This document shows positions 7,061-14,509 of a DNA stretch of 22,185 nt, in pieces. This stretch comes from an uncultured Dechloromonas sp. (GTDB lineage Bacteria; Pseudomonadota; Gammaproteobacteria; Burkholderiales; Rhodocyclaceae), in NCBI GenBank assembly GCA_937996725.1, contig CALKUR010000092.1, positions 1 through 22,185 on the forward strand. The letters run 5' to 3'. A model generated the notes under the pieces. The model made no database searches. It saw nothing but the letters and a program-made list of their open reading frames with translations, and was not told where the DNA came from. Position 1 is the first letter of the stretch. Each line of letters starts with the position of its first letter. The translations under genes were made by a program, and so were the position numbers.

Positions 7061-9197
7061 TCATGACCTTGACCCAAGCGGAGATAAAATCGTCGACAAA
7101 CTTTTTCTGATTGTCATCTTGCGCATAGACTTCGGCGATGGCGCGCAGTATCGCGTTTGATCCAAACACCAGGTCCACACGCGTTGCCATCCACTTCGTC
7201 TTGCCTGAGGCACGATCAACGATGTCGTAGCTGTTGCGCCCGGTGGGTTTCCAGCTGTAGGACATATCCGTCAGGTTCACGAAGAAGTCGTTGCTGAGAA
7301 CACCTTCTCGCTCCGTCAAAACACCGTGCTTTTTGCCCCCATAATTCGTACCGAGCACGCGCATCCCGCCCACAAGCACCGTCATTTCCTGCGCGGTGAG
7401 CCGCAGTAGCTGTGTTCGATCAAGCATCAGCTCTTCTGGTGTCACGATGTAGTCCTGCTTCTGCCAATTACGGTAAGCATCGGCAACAGGTTCGAGCACG
7501 GCGAAAGACTCGGTATCGGTCTGTGCTTGCGAGGCATCACCCCGGCCGGGAATGAACGGCACCGTTACATGAAAGCCACCCGCTTTCGCTGCCTTTTCGA
7601 TCCCCTCGCCACCGCCCAGTACGATGATGTCTGCAATGCTCACACCTGTCTCAGATGCAATCTTTTCATAGACGGCCAGAACCTTGTGAAGCTGGGCCGG
7701 TTCATTACCCTCCCAGTCTTTCTGAGGTGCCAGGCGAATACGTGCACCATTAGCCCCACCCCGCTTGTCTGAGCCCCGGAAGGTTCGAGCGCTGTCCCAC
7801 GCAGTGCTAACCATCTCGCGGATCGAAAGGCCAGCGGCAGCGATCTTGGCCTTGACGGCAGCGACATCGTAATCTTTAGGGCCAGCAGGCACAGGATCCT
7901 GCCAAATCAGGTCTTCCTTGGGCACATCTGGACCAACATAGCGCGCCTTCGGGCCCATATCCCGGTGTGTCAGCTTGAACCAGGCACGCGCAAAGACTTC
8001 GCTGAAATAGGCCTGATCTTTATGAAACCGCTCGGCAATCTTGCGATATTCCGGATCCACCTTTATGGCCATGTCCGCATCAGTCATCATGGGCATGTGG
8101 CGAATCGAGGCGTCCTCAACATCAACGGGTTTGTCGTCTTCCTTGATATCCACCGGTTGGTACTGCCACGCACCTGCTGGACTCTTCACGAGCGTCCACT
8201 CATGGTTGAGGAGCATGTCAAAGTAGCCGTTATCCCACTGCGTCGGCTTGGAAGTCCAGGCACCTTCGATGCCGCTGGTGACGGTATCTCGCCCTATGCC
8301 AGGCGTTGTATGGTTCATCCAGCCCAGCCCCTGCTCCTCTAGCGGCGCACCTTCGGGTGCAGGCCCCAGGTTCGCGGCATTACCGTTGCCATGCGCCTTA
8401 CCCACTGTATGACCACCCGCCGTTAGCGCCACCGTTTCTTCATCGTTCATCGCCATGCGGGCAAACGTAACGCGAATGTCGCTTGCTGTCTTTAGCGGAT
8501 CAGGCTGACCATCGACACCTTCGGGATTCACATAGATCAAGCCCATCATAACGGCAGCCAGAGGATTCTCGAGATCGCGTTCCCCGGAGTAACGGCTGCC
8601 CTCACCGCCACTCTTCTGCAACCATTCGCGCTCAGAACCCCAATAGATATCCTTTTCCGGGTGCCAGATATCCTCACGACCAAAGCCGAAACCAAAGGTT
8701 TTTAGACCCATGGATTCATAGGCCATGTTTCCGGCAAAAATCATCAGGTCAGCCCAACTGATTTTGTTGCCGTATTTCTTCTTGATCGGCCACAATAGAC
8801 GACGCGCTTTGTCCAGATTGGCGTTATCAGGCCACGAATTCAGCGGAGCGAAACGCTGGTTTCCTGTACCGGCACCACCACGGCCATCGGCGATTCGATA
8901 CGTCCCCGCCGAATGCCAGGCCATCCGGATAAATAGGCCGCCATAATGACCCCAGTCAGCCGGCCACCAAGTCTGACTCTCTGTCATCAGCGCCTTGATA
9001 TCTTTCTTCAGTGCGTCAACGTCAAGTGTCTTGAGCGCGTCGCGGTAACTGAAAGCCGATCCCATGGGGTTCGTTTTCGTATCTTGCTGATGGAGGATGT
9101 CGAGGTTCAGCGATTTAGGCCACCAGGCAACATTGGTACTGGCACTGCCGTTCTCAGTAATAGCACCATGCATGACAGGACATTTTCCGGATGACAT
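7035..9197 (-). CDS. katG: Catalase-peroxidase KatG
   Basis: This is a 720-residue bifunctional haem catalase-peroxidase that removes hydrogen peroxide, full length for the family. The distal residues are Arg91, Trp94 and His95 (RMAWHSAGTYR). The Trp-Tyr-Met crosslink needed for catalase activity can form from Trp94, Tyr222 (LIYVNPEG) and Met248. The proximal haem ligand is His263 (GGHTVGKAHG). The second, non-catalytic peroxidase-like half follows. There is no signal peptide, so it is cytoplasmic. GGAG lies 7 bases before the ATG. It is preceded at 53 bases by the alpha/beta hydrolase gene on the same strand and overlaps the chalcone-isomerase-like gene at its 3' end. I did not find a clear OxyR site. 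Confidence 0.97.
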   Translation of the reverse strand: MSSGKCPVMHGAITENGSASTNVAWWPKSLNLDILHQQDTKTNPMGSAFSYRDALKTLDVDALKKDIKALMTESQTWWPADWGHYGGLFIRMAWHSAGTYRIADGRGGAGTGNQRFAPLNSWPDNANLDKARRLLWPIKKKYGNKISWADLMIFAGNMAYESMGLKTFGFGFGREDIWHPEKDIYWGSEREWLQKSGGEGSRYSGERDLENPLAAVMMGLIYVNPEGVDGQPDPLKTASDIRVTFARMAMNDEETVALTAGGHTVGKAHGNGNAANLGPAPEGAPLEEQGLGWMNHTTPGIGRDTVTSGIEGAWTSKPTQWDNGYFDMLLNHEWTLVKSPAGAWQYQPVDIKEDDKPVDVEDASIRHMPMMTDADMAIKVDPEYRKIAERFHKDQAYFSEVFARAWFKLTHRDMGPKARYVGPDVPKEDLIWQDPVPAGPKDYDVAAVKAKIAAAGLSIREMVSTAWDSARTFRGSDKRGGANGARIRLAPQKDWEGNEPAQLHKVLAVYEKIASETGVSIADIIVLGGGEGIEKAAKAGGFHVTVPFIPGRGDASQAQTDTESFAVLEPVADAYRNWQKQDYIVTPEELMLDRTQLLRLTAQEMTVLVGGMRVLGTNYGGKKHGVLTEREGVLSNDFFVNLTDMSYSWKPTGRNSYDIVDRASGKTKWMATRVDLVFGSNAILRAIAEVYAQDDNQKKFVDDFISAWVKVMNADRFDLL

Positions 9198-9250
9198 ATC
9201 ATTTCTCCATGTAAGTAACTGCTCTGGTAACCCAGTCTAGGTTTAAAAGA

Positions 9251-10162
9251 TTACATAAAGCTTAACTGGCCGACGGGGCCGCGCCGTTGTGCAGCAATCT
9301 CATTAACCAGCTGGTCGTAAAATTCCGGCTGAAGTGCATGCCCCATGTCTTTGATGATTTCTAGTCGGGCTCCCGGAATGTTCCGGTAGATATCGATACC
9401 GCACCGCAATGGGACCAGAGCGTCTGAATCTCCGTGAATCACCAAGGTGCGGATCTGGAGCTTGCGAATCTGCGGTCGAATATCTCCCGCCGCTAGGAGC
9501 GCGGCAAACTGTCTTTTGGCCGCCCCCGGATGAAATCCGCAACGCTTGATATCGTCTAAAACCCGGTTACGGATATACGCGGGGCTAAATGGAAAGCGCG
9601 GACTGCCAATCGCTTGCGTATATGCGATACGGCGCTTGAGGTATCCCTCCAGATCCCTTTCTGGACGGGGCTTTCGTGCAATCAAATGCTTCATCACCCT
9701 CACGCTGGGCATGGGAAGCCTACGGTTGCCCGTGCTCGACATGATGGCTGCGAGACTCAGCGTGCGTGCCGGGTACTGGCATGCGAGTAGCTGGCCGATC
9801 ATGCCACCCATGGATCGTCCAACGATGTGAGCCGCTTTAATCCCCATGGCATCCAACAGGCCAATAGCATCATCGACCATATCGAGCAGCGTATAGGCTG
9901 GCTTCAACGGGTAGCCAGTGACCCTATTGAACAGCAGGCGCATGCTGCTAACCGAGGCAGATCCGTCAAAATGGGACGACAGTCCACAATCACGGTTATC
10001 AAAGCGTATGACATAGAACCCATGGTTCGACAGTTGCTCACAAAACTCCGGCGTCCAACGTGTCATTGGGGTGTTCAAGCCTGAGATCAATAGCAACGGC
10101 TCGGACATCGGGTCCCCGAAGGTATCAAATTCGAGGCTCACCCCATTCGAACGCGCTTGCAT
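9251..10162 (-). CDS. Alpha/beta hydrolase
   Basis: This is a 303-residue alpha/beta-hydrolase-fold enzyme. The oxyanion region is LLLISGLNTPM (residues 23-33). The nucleophile elbow GRSMGG places Ser117, the acid is Asp247 in HGDSDALVP, and the base is His275 in DMGHALQPEF, so the catalytic triad is intact. The FDNRDCGLSSHFDG segment after strand 4 is common in the esterase branch that includes aclacinomycin methylesterase-like proteins. It has no signal peptide. There is no convincing Shine-Dalgarno site before the ATG at 10162, so the start is less certain than the family call. It lies 31 bases downstream of a small broken gene and 53 bases upstream of katG. The substrate is unknown. Confidence 0.88.
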   Translation of the reverse strand: MQARSNGVSLEFDTFGDPMSEPLLLISGLNTPMTRWTPEFCEQLSNHGFYVIRFDNRDCGLSSHFDGSASVSSMRLLFNRVTGYPLKPAYTLLDMVDDAIGLLDAMGIKAAHIVGRSMGGMIGQLLACQYPARTLSLAAIMSSTGNRRLPMPSVRVMKHLIARKPRPERDLEGYLKRRIAYTQAIGSPRFPFSPAYIRNRVLDDIKRCGFHPGAAKRQFAALLAAGDIRPQIRKLQIRTLVIHGDSDALVPLRCGIDIYRNIPGARLEIIKDMGHALQPEFYDQLVNEIAAQRRGPVGQLSFM

Positions 10163-10193
10163 CTGCGTGCGATCGCGCTATTACTTGCGAAAG

Positions 10194-10370
10194 CTACTTA
10201 GTCGATGACTGCAAGTCTTCGATCTGTTTCTTGATGCGCTTGGTGACCAGCTTATAGCCATCTTCAAAGCCATTGCGTTACCCCGCGCCACCGCCAAGCC
10301 TGTCGGCCTTAGGCCGATCGCTCTTCAGGTCATCGTGGAGCGACTTCAACAGTTTGATGATCTCATCCAT
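10194..10370 (-). pseudogene. Small gene interrupted by an in-frame TAA stop
   Basis: Reading the - strand from ATG at 10370 gives 30 codons starting MDEIIKLLKSLHDDLKSDR and ending in a glycine-rich GGGAG, then TAA at 10278-10280. The same frame continues for 27 further sensible codons, including GFEDGYKLVTKRIKKQIEDL, to TAG at 10194-10196. Both halves are charged and look like amphipathic helices, and no frameshift is needed to join them. This suggests a 58-residue protein with one nonsense codon. No ATG lies in frame after the TAA that could restart the second half. The family is not known to me. Alternatives are a real 30-residue peptide, a sequencing error, or stop readthrough. It sits directly upstream of the alpha/beta hydrolase gene and could share its transcript. 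Confidence 0.55.
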
Positions 10371-10550
10371 TTCCGTACCCTTCTATACTGGTTGGCCGCT
10401 TAGCCTAGCAGGCTTCGATGAAAGATAATAGCGACAAATCTAATGCGACTTATTTGAAACAAATTCTATCAAAACAGCACAACTGAAATATAAGGTTCAC
10501 AATCACGTGACATCCTCCGCCCCACTAAAAGTATTCGCAAGGAACCCCCG
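10371..10550. other. AT-rich intergenic region with divergent promoters
   Basis: This 180-base spacer separates the small broken gene (leftward) from the scpB-like gene (rightward) and so should hold promoters in both directions. It is clearly more AT-rich than its surroundings. A TATAGA hexamer on the - strand (10382-10387) is a possible -10 element for the leftward gene, and TATAAG at 10489-10494 for the rightward one; neither has a good -35 partner. AAGGA at 10539-10543 is the ribosome site of the scpB-like gene. I see no repeat or RNA gene. Confidence 0.4.
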
Positions 10551-11321
10551 ATGATTGAACACAAAATCCACAACCATCTCGGTGTCATTACCATGAACAA
10601 TGACCCGCGGCCCAATGTGATTAGTGTCGCCTTCATCAACGAGCTCATCGCGATCCTGGCCCACTTCCGGAACAAGCACGTCCGTTGCGTAATCCTTCGC
10701 GCAATGCCGGGCGTCACCGTCTGGTCAGCCGGTCACGACATTCAAGAGCTGCCACCGCCGGGACACGACCCGCTCCACTGGTCCGATACCCTGCCGCATC
10801 TGGTTCGACTCATTCAGTCTTTTCCGGCGCCGGTCATCGCGATGATTGAGGGCACCGTCTGGGGCGGCGCAGTGGAAATGTCGATGGCCTGCGACATTGT
10901 GGCGGCGTCCAAACAGTCCACATTTGCGATTACACCTGCCAAGCTTGGCATCCCTTATAACATCAACGGATTGTCCGCACTCAGCCGATTGATCGCCCCG
11001 CACATCCTGAGGGAGATGCTGTTCACGGCGCAACCTTTGTCCGCAGAACGGCTGGCGACCGCCGGGGCAATTAATTACGCCATCGATGCCGATGAATTGG
11101 AAACCTTCACTTTCGAGATGGCTGAGCGAATCTGCAACAATTCGCCGCGTGCAATCGCTGCCATGAAAGAAGCGATGCGTGCCTTTATTGGCAGAGACCT
11201 GCTGGTCTCTGAGTTTGAACGGCTACAGGAGATACGCCACGCCGTGTACAACAGTGCGGACTATGCCGAAGGGCTCGATGCCTTCCGTACACGGCGCAAA
11301 CCCGTCTTTAGCGGCAAATAA
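10551..11321 (+). CDS. scpB: Methylmalonyl-CoA decarboxylase (enoyl-CoA hydratase superfamily)
   Basis: This is a 256-residue crotonase-fold protein that resembles E. coli ScpB (YgfG), which decarboxylates methylmalonyl-CoA to propionyl-CoA. Diagnostic stretches match those I recall for that enzyme: FSAGHDIHELP becomes WSAGHDIQELP, and EGSVWGGAFEM becomes EGTVWGGAVEM. VPYN becomes IPYN, and the C-terminal AVYDSEDYQEGMNAF becomes AVYNSADYAEGLDAF. The active-site equivalents are His62, Gly106, Glu109 and Tyr136. AAGGA lies 7 bases before the ATG. The partner genes found in E. coli (methylmalonyl-CoA mutase and propionyl-CoA:succinate CoA transferase) are not in this window, so the source of its substrate here is unclear. 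Confidence 0.86.
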   Translation: MIEHKIHNHLGVITMNNDPRPNVISVAFINELIAILAHFRNKHVRCVILRAMPGVTVWSAGHDIQELPPPGHDPLHWSDTLPHLVRLIQSFPAPVIAMIEGTVWGGAVEMSMACDIVAASKQSTFAITPAKLGIPYNINGLSALSRLIAPHILREMLFTAQPLSAERLATAGAINYAIDADELETFTFEMAERICNNSPRAIAAMKEAMRAFIGRDLLVSEFERLQEIRHAVYNSADYAEGLDAFRTRRKPVFSGK

Positions 11322-11324
11322 ACA

Positions 11325-11360
11325 TGCTAACCCTTGATTCTCTATAATGTTGGGTTAACA
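11325..11360. promoter_or_regulatory. Inverted repeat flanking a TATAAT box upstream of the GDT1-family gene
   Basis: Arms TGCTAACCC (11325-11333) and GGGTTAACA (11352-11360) are complementary at 8 of 9 positions across an 18-base spacer that contains TATAAT at 11343-11348. The arrangement suggests an operator around the -10 element of the gene starting at 11386. I see no good -35 hexamer at normal spacing. No regulator is identified. A metal sensor is plausible because the downstream gene is a cation exporter family member. Confidence 0.4.
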
Positions 11361-11385
11361 GTTTTTTACTGGTTTAGGATTTTTT

Positions 11386-11961
11386 ATGGAAGCACTCCTA
11401 CTCTCGACTGGCGTTGTGGCGTTGGCGGAAATTGGCGACAAAACGCAGTTACTCGCTTTTCTCTTGGCCGCGCGCTTCAAAAAGCCCGTTCCCATTATTC
11501 TCGGCATTCTCGTCGCGACCGTGATCAATCACGGTTTGGCCGGCGCTGTTGGTGCCTGGATCACGACCAATGTAGATCCCAGCATTCTGCGCTGGATACT
11601 CGGTGCCTCGTTCATCGGCATGGCGATCTGGACGCTCATTCCCGACGAAATCGAAGAGGACGAAGCGATGGTGGCCAAACGTTTTGGCGTCTTTGGCGCA
11701 ACGGCGATTACCTTTTTCTTGGCAGAGATGGGCGATAAAACCCAAATCGCCACGGTCGCCATGGCGGCGCACTACCCGGACCCGATCATGGTGGTCGTGG
11801 GCACGACGCTGGGGATGCTGATCGCTGATGTACCGGCGGTTTTTGTGGGCGACAAACTGGCTAAGAAGATTCCTATGCGACTCGTGCATAGCGTTGCCGC
11901 GGCAGTCTTCGCGGTACTGGGCATCGCCACACTGGCCGGCTTTGGCTCAGAGCTCTTCTAA
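11386..11961 (+). CDS. GDT1/TMEM165 (UPF0016) family cation exporter
   Basis: This is a 191-residue membrane protein with two homologous halves of three hydrophobic segments each. Each half carries the family signature E-x-G-D-K-T: residues 15-20 (EIGDKTQLLAFLLAARFKKP) and residues 114-119 (EMGDKTQIATVAMAAHY). The loop between the halves is acidic (IPDEIEEDEAM). Members transport Mn2+ or Ca2+ out of the cytosol; the bacterial relative MneA of Vibrio is a manganese exporter, so Mn2+ export is the best guess. AGGA lies 6 bases before the ATG. The leader of about 60 bases is too short for a full yybP-ykoY manganese riboswitch. Confidence 0.9.
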   Translation: MEALLLSTGVVALAEIGDKTQLLAFLLAARFKKPVPIILGILVATVINHGLAGAVGAWITTNVDPSILRWILGASFIGMAIWTLIPDEIEEDEAMVAKRFGVFGATAITFFLAEMGDKTQIATVAMAAHYPDPIMVVVGTTLGMLIADVPAVFVGDKLAKKIPMRLVHSVAAAVFAVLGIATLAGFGSELF

Positions 11962-11993
11962 TCGCGCAACCCAACAACCCCTGAGGATCTCTG

Positions 11994-12016
11994 CCCCCGG
12001 TCACCAATACCGGGGG
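11994..12016. terminator. Hairpin between convergent genes, possible bidirectional terminator
   Basis: CCCCCGGT at 11994-12001 pairs perfectly with ACCGGGGG at 12009-12016 across a 7-base loop. The hairpin lies 33 bases after the GDT1-family stop and overlaps the last codons of the HPP gene on the other strand. No U-run follows on either strand, so it may act as a pause site or an mRNA 3'-end protector rather than a true intrinsic terminator. Confidence 0.5.
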
Positions 12017-12522
12017 TAGTGAATCCGGCGGATATAGTTGTTGTAACCGAATGCCAGAAGTACCAAAATCACCGCACCGCTCAGGGTTTGAAGCATCAAC
12101 AGTCCTGCTGGCGGATGCGAGAGAAAGACGATCACCGGATTTGATACCGCCGGCGGATGTACGGTTCCGGTGAGTAGCATGATGGAAATGGTGCACCAAA
12201 CTGCCGCAGGCAGGCTCCACCAGAACTCGCCCAGCAGCAGCCAGAAAGCAAGCCCGACGGCGGAGCCGATCAGGTGGCCGACAATGACATTTCTTGGCTG
12301 AGCATAGGGTGTTTCGGGCATGCCGAAGAGCACCATGCAGGATGCCCCGAAGGAGCCAACGATCCATGGAATGGCGTTCGCCTTCGTAAACAAATCCAAA
12401 GCGGTGATACCAAGAAAGCCACCCAGCCCCGCCAGCAGCGCTACGCGAAGCGATGGGCGCTTCGGCACATTATCCCGGTGAACCCCGGGAAAGAACCGAT
12501 TGTTTTTTGGTGACGCGCCCAT
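12001..12522 (-). CDS. HPP family membrane protein
   Basis: This is a membrane protein of the HPP family with about four hydrophobic segments. The motif giving the family its name appears as GTVHPPA; the first loop IPWIVGSFGASCMVLFGMPETPYAQPRNVIVGH is also characteristic. I chose the ATG at 12522 (173 codons). A TTG at 12546 would add eight residues and lies only two bases after the stop of the upstream gene, but has no usable ribosome site; the ATG's site is also weak. Plant HPP proteins have been linked to nitrite transport into chloroplasts, and bacterial function is not firmly known. It follows the unknown four-cysteine protein gene directly, so the two are probably co-transcribed. Confidence 0.82.
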   Translation of the reverse strand: MGASPKNNRFFPGVHRDNVPKRPSLRVALLAGLGGFLGITALDLFTKANAIPWIVGSFGASCMVLFGMPETPYAQPRNVIVGHLIGSAVGLAFWLLLGEFWWSLPAAVWCTISIMLLTGTVHPPAVSNPVIVFLSHPPAGLLMLQTLSGAVILVLLAFGYNNYIRRIHYPRYW

Positions 12523-12548
12523 GCTTGGCTCGGCTAAAACCTTCAACC

Positions 12549-12935
12549 TTACTTCTTGACGGCCTCACACGTACCGAAATTAAAGCTCTTATCGGTCATG
12601 TTGTCCTTGAAGGCATAGCCTTGCTTCAGGTGGAAGTTGCTTTGTGCACGGTTGTAATAGAAACGCTTGAGCTGATCATCAGGCTCGGTACCAACGCGTT
12701 CAATGCGAACATTCGAACAGACCACTTTTTTAACCTTGGCCGAGTAGGCGCAACGGGTTAGCTTAGGATTCTGGTCATTGTTATCCAGTTTGTAGCTGTA
12801 CTTGCCTGCAGCAACTTGTTGCTTCGTATATTTGCGGCCATTGTCTGTCTTGTCGGTCACAGTACATTCAAGAATATCGGCACTGGCAGCAAAAGCGATG
12901 GTGCAACCGGCCAGCAGTGTGATGAGTTTTTTCAT
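12549..12935 (-). CDS. Unknown secreted protein with four mature cysteines
   Basis: I do not recognise this 128-residue protein. The ATG at 12935 is chosen because AAGGAG (12942-12947 on the - strand) sits 6 bases upstream and a clean signal peptide follows: MKKLITLLAGCTIAFAASA, with cleavage expected after residue 19. A lipobox-like LAGC at residues 8-11 comes too early for a normal lipoprotein signal. The mature part is basic and polar, with Cys24, Cys62, Cys73 and Cys123, enough for two disulfides in the periplasm. The C-terminal SFNFGTCEAVKK is distinctive. It lies downstream of the acr3 gene but is separated from it by a hairpin, and upstream of the HPP gene. Confidence 0.75.
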   Translation of the reverse strand: MKKLITLLAGCTIAFAASADILECTVTDKTDNGRKYTKQQVAAGKYSYKLDNNDQNPKLTRCAYSAKVKKVVCSNVRIERVGTEPDDQLKRFYYNRAQSNFHLKQGYAFKDNMTDKSFNFGTCEAVKK

Positions 12936-12959
12936 TTCGGTCTCCTTGAGGTGTTTGCC

Positions 12960-12987
12960 CATTCTAAACTAGGGCACTTGGCCCTAG
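12960..12987 (-). terminator. Probable terminator of the ars operon
   Basis: On the - strand, about 45 bases after the acr3 stop, CTAGGGC and GCCCTAG form a perfect 7-base stem (12969-12975 with 12981-12987) with a 5-base loop. The stem is followed by a short TTTAGAAT tract. It fits a weak intrinsic terminator for arsR-arsC-acr3 that insulates the unknown secreted protein gene downstream. Confidence 0.5.
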
Positions 12988-13031
12988 GAAACCACAAAAT
13001 CAACAGGTTTGGTGATTTATTCTCAAGCCGT

Positions 13032-14060
13032 TTACCTAACCGGCTGACGCTCGTACCAAGCCTTGGACTGGTTCACGACGCGTACGACCAGCAACATCAC
13101 CGGCACTTCAATCAACACACCGACGACCGTTGCCAATGCGGCACCGGACTCAAAGCCGAACAGGCTAATCGCGGCTGCAACGGCCAGTTCAAAAAAGTTC
13201 GAGGCCCCAATCAACGCCGATGGGCAGGCCACACTATGTTTCTCGCCCGCCGCACGATTCAGCCAATAGGCCAGTGCCGAGTTAAAGAAAACCTGAATGA
13301 GAATGGGGACGGCGATGAGGGCGATGATGAGTGGCTGCTCGATAATGGCTTTACCCTGGAACGCAAACAACAACACCAGCGTCAGCAGTAATGCCGAAAT
13401 CGACCAGGGACCAATCTTCTCCATCGTGGCATCGAAATGCGCCTGCCCTTTGGCGAGCAGCGATTTGCGCCAAACCTGCGCCAGCACCACGGGAATCACA
13501 ATGTAGAGAACTACTGAAGTCAGCAAGGTATCCCAGGGGACCGTAATCGCTGAAATGCCCAGCAGGAAAGCCACCAACGGTGCGAAGGCAAACACCATGA
13601 TGGTGTCGTTAAGCGCCACCTGCGATAACGTGAACAGTGGGTCGCCATTCGTCAGGCGACTCCACACGAACACCATTGCCGTGCAGGGCGCCGCGGCCAG
13701 CAGAATCAGGCCGGCGATATAGCTATCGATCTGATCGGCCGGCAGATACTCGGCAAAAATACCGCGAATAAAAAACCAGGCAAGAAAGGCCATCGAGAAC
13801 GGCTTGACGAACCAGTTCACGAACAAAGTCACGCCGATACCTCGCACGTGCTGCTTCACCTCGTGCAACGCGCCAAAGTCAACTTTGACCAGCATTGGAA
13901 TAATCATGACCCAAATCAGCAGTCCAACCGGCAGATTGACTTGGGCCACTTCCATACGTCCAACAGCCTGAAAGACGCCAGGCAACATCTGGCCGAGCAG
14001 CACGCCGGCAATAATGCAGAGGAAGACCCAGACGGTCAGATAACGCTCAAAAATATTCAT
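13032..14060 (-). CDS. acr3: Arsenite efflux transporter, Acr3 family
   Basis: This is a 342-residue, about ten-segment membrane transporter that expels arsenite. It opens with FERYLTVWVFLCIIAGVLLGQ, typical of bacterial Acr3. The essential cysteine of the fourth segment is Cys126 in LAAAPCTAMVFVWS, and the conserved glutamate of the ninth is Glu291 in GASNFFELAVA. The length is normal. The start lies one base after the arsC stop, so translation is probably coupled. Together with ArsC it forms the pathway arsenate to arsenite to export. The database name may be arsB, but this is the Acr3 and not the ArsB fold. Confidence 0.95.
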   Translation of the reverse strand: MNIFERYLTVWVFLCIIAGVLLGQMLPGVFQAVGRMEVAQVNLPVGLLIWVMIIPMLVKVDFGALHEVKQHVRGIGVTLFVNWFVKPFSMAFLAWFFIRGIFAEYLPADQIDSYIAGLILLAAAPCTAMVFVWSRLTNGDPLFTLSQVALNDTIMVFAFAPLVAFLLGISAITVPWDTLLTSVVLYIVIPVVLAQVWRKSLLAKGQAHFDATMEKIGPWSISALLLTLVLLFAFQGKAIIEQPLIIALIAVPILIQVFFNSALAYWLNRAAGEKHSVACPSALIGASNFFELAVAAAISLFGFESGAALATVVGVLIEVPVMLLVVRVVNQSKAWYERQPVR

Positions 14061-14061
14061 C

Positions 14062-14478
14062 TTAAATCCCCAAGGCTTCGCGAACCGCCGGAATCAGCCG
14101 GGCGCGAATATCGTCCCGAACCTGGATAAAACTCTCCAATGACTCGCCGTGCGGATCATGGAAAGGCAAGTGGATACGCGGCACCGGCTTAGGAAAAATC
14201 GGACAGGCTTCATGGGCGTTATTGCAAACCGTCACCACGAGATCAATCGGTTCGTCGATGACGGCGTCGATGTCTTTCGGAAACAAGCCGTCCGTCGGCA
14301 GACCCGCCAGCTTTAATGCTTCAATCGCACCCTCGGCGACCTTGGGCTGGGGCTTAGTGCCGGCGGAGAGTCCTTTTGCCTTGCCAGCCAGATCGTGGGT
14401 GATCAGGGCTTCGGCCATCTGGGAGCGGCAGGAGTTGCCGGTGCAGAGGACAAGCACGTTAAACACTTTTTCAGACAT
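14062..14478 (-). CDS. arsC: Arsenate reductase, thioredoxin-coupled type
   Basis: This is a 138-residue arsenate reductase of the low-molecular-weight phosphatase fold. The phosphate loop C-x5-R is Cys12 to Arg18 (CTGNSCR). A second pair, Cys85 and Cys92 (VCNNAHEAC), has the six-residue spacing of the redox cysteines in the pI258-type, thioredoxin-dependent enzyme. The DP loop is at FHDPHG (Asp108). It reduces arsenate to arsenite in the cytoplasm. GGAGTGAGGA upstream of the ATG is the ribosome site. The gene follows arsR after 31 bases and is immediately followed by acr3. Confidence 0.94.
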   Translation of the reverse strand: MSEKVFNVLVLCTGNSCRSQMAEALITHDLAGKAKGLSAGTKPQPKVAEGAIEALKLAGLPTDGLFPKDIDAVIDEPIDLVVTVCNNAHEACPIFPKPVPRIHLPFHDPHGESLESFIQVRDDIRARLIPAVREALGI

Positions 14479-14509
14479 TCCTCACTCCTACGAGTCGTTT
14501 AGGTGCCTG

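Noticed and set aside
9198..9250. OxyR site or independent promoter before katG
   Set aside because: The 53-base gap shows only a short CTGG/CCAG dyad and no convincing OxyR spacing or -35/-10 pair.
11322..11385. yybP-ykoY manganese riboswitch before the GDT1-family gene
   Set aside because: The leader is about 60 bases and lacks the paired stems expected of that RNA.
11449..11889. Antisense open frame over the GDT1-family gene
   Set aside because: The composition is low-complexity His/Arg/Asp as expected for a shadow frame, and the sense frame has clear membrane motifs.
12936..12962. Upstream ATG at 12962 giving a 137-residue form of the secreted protein
   Set aside because: The extra nine residues hide the signal peptide, whereas the ATG at 12935 has AAGGAG at proper spacing and a standard signal sequence.
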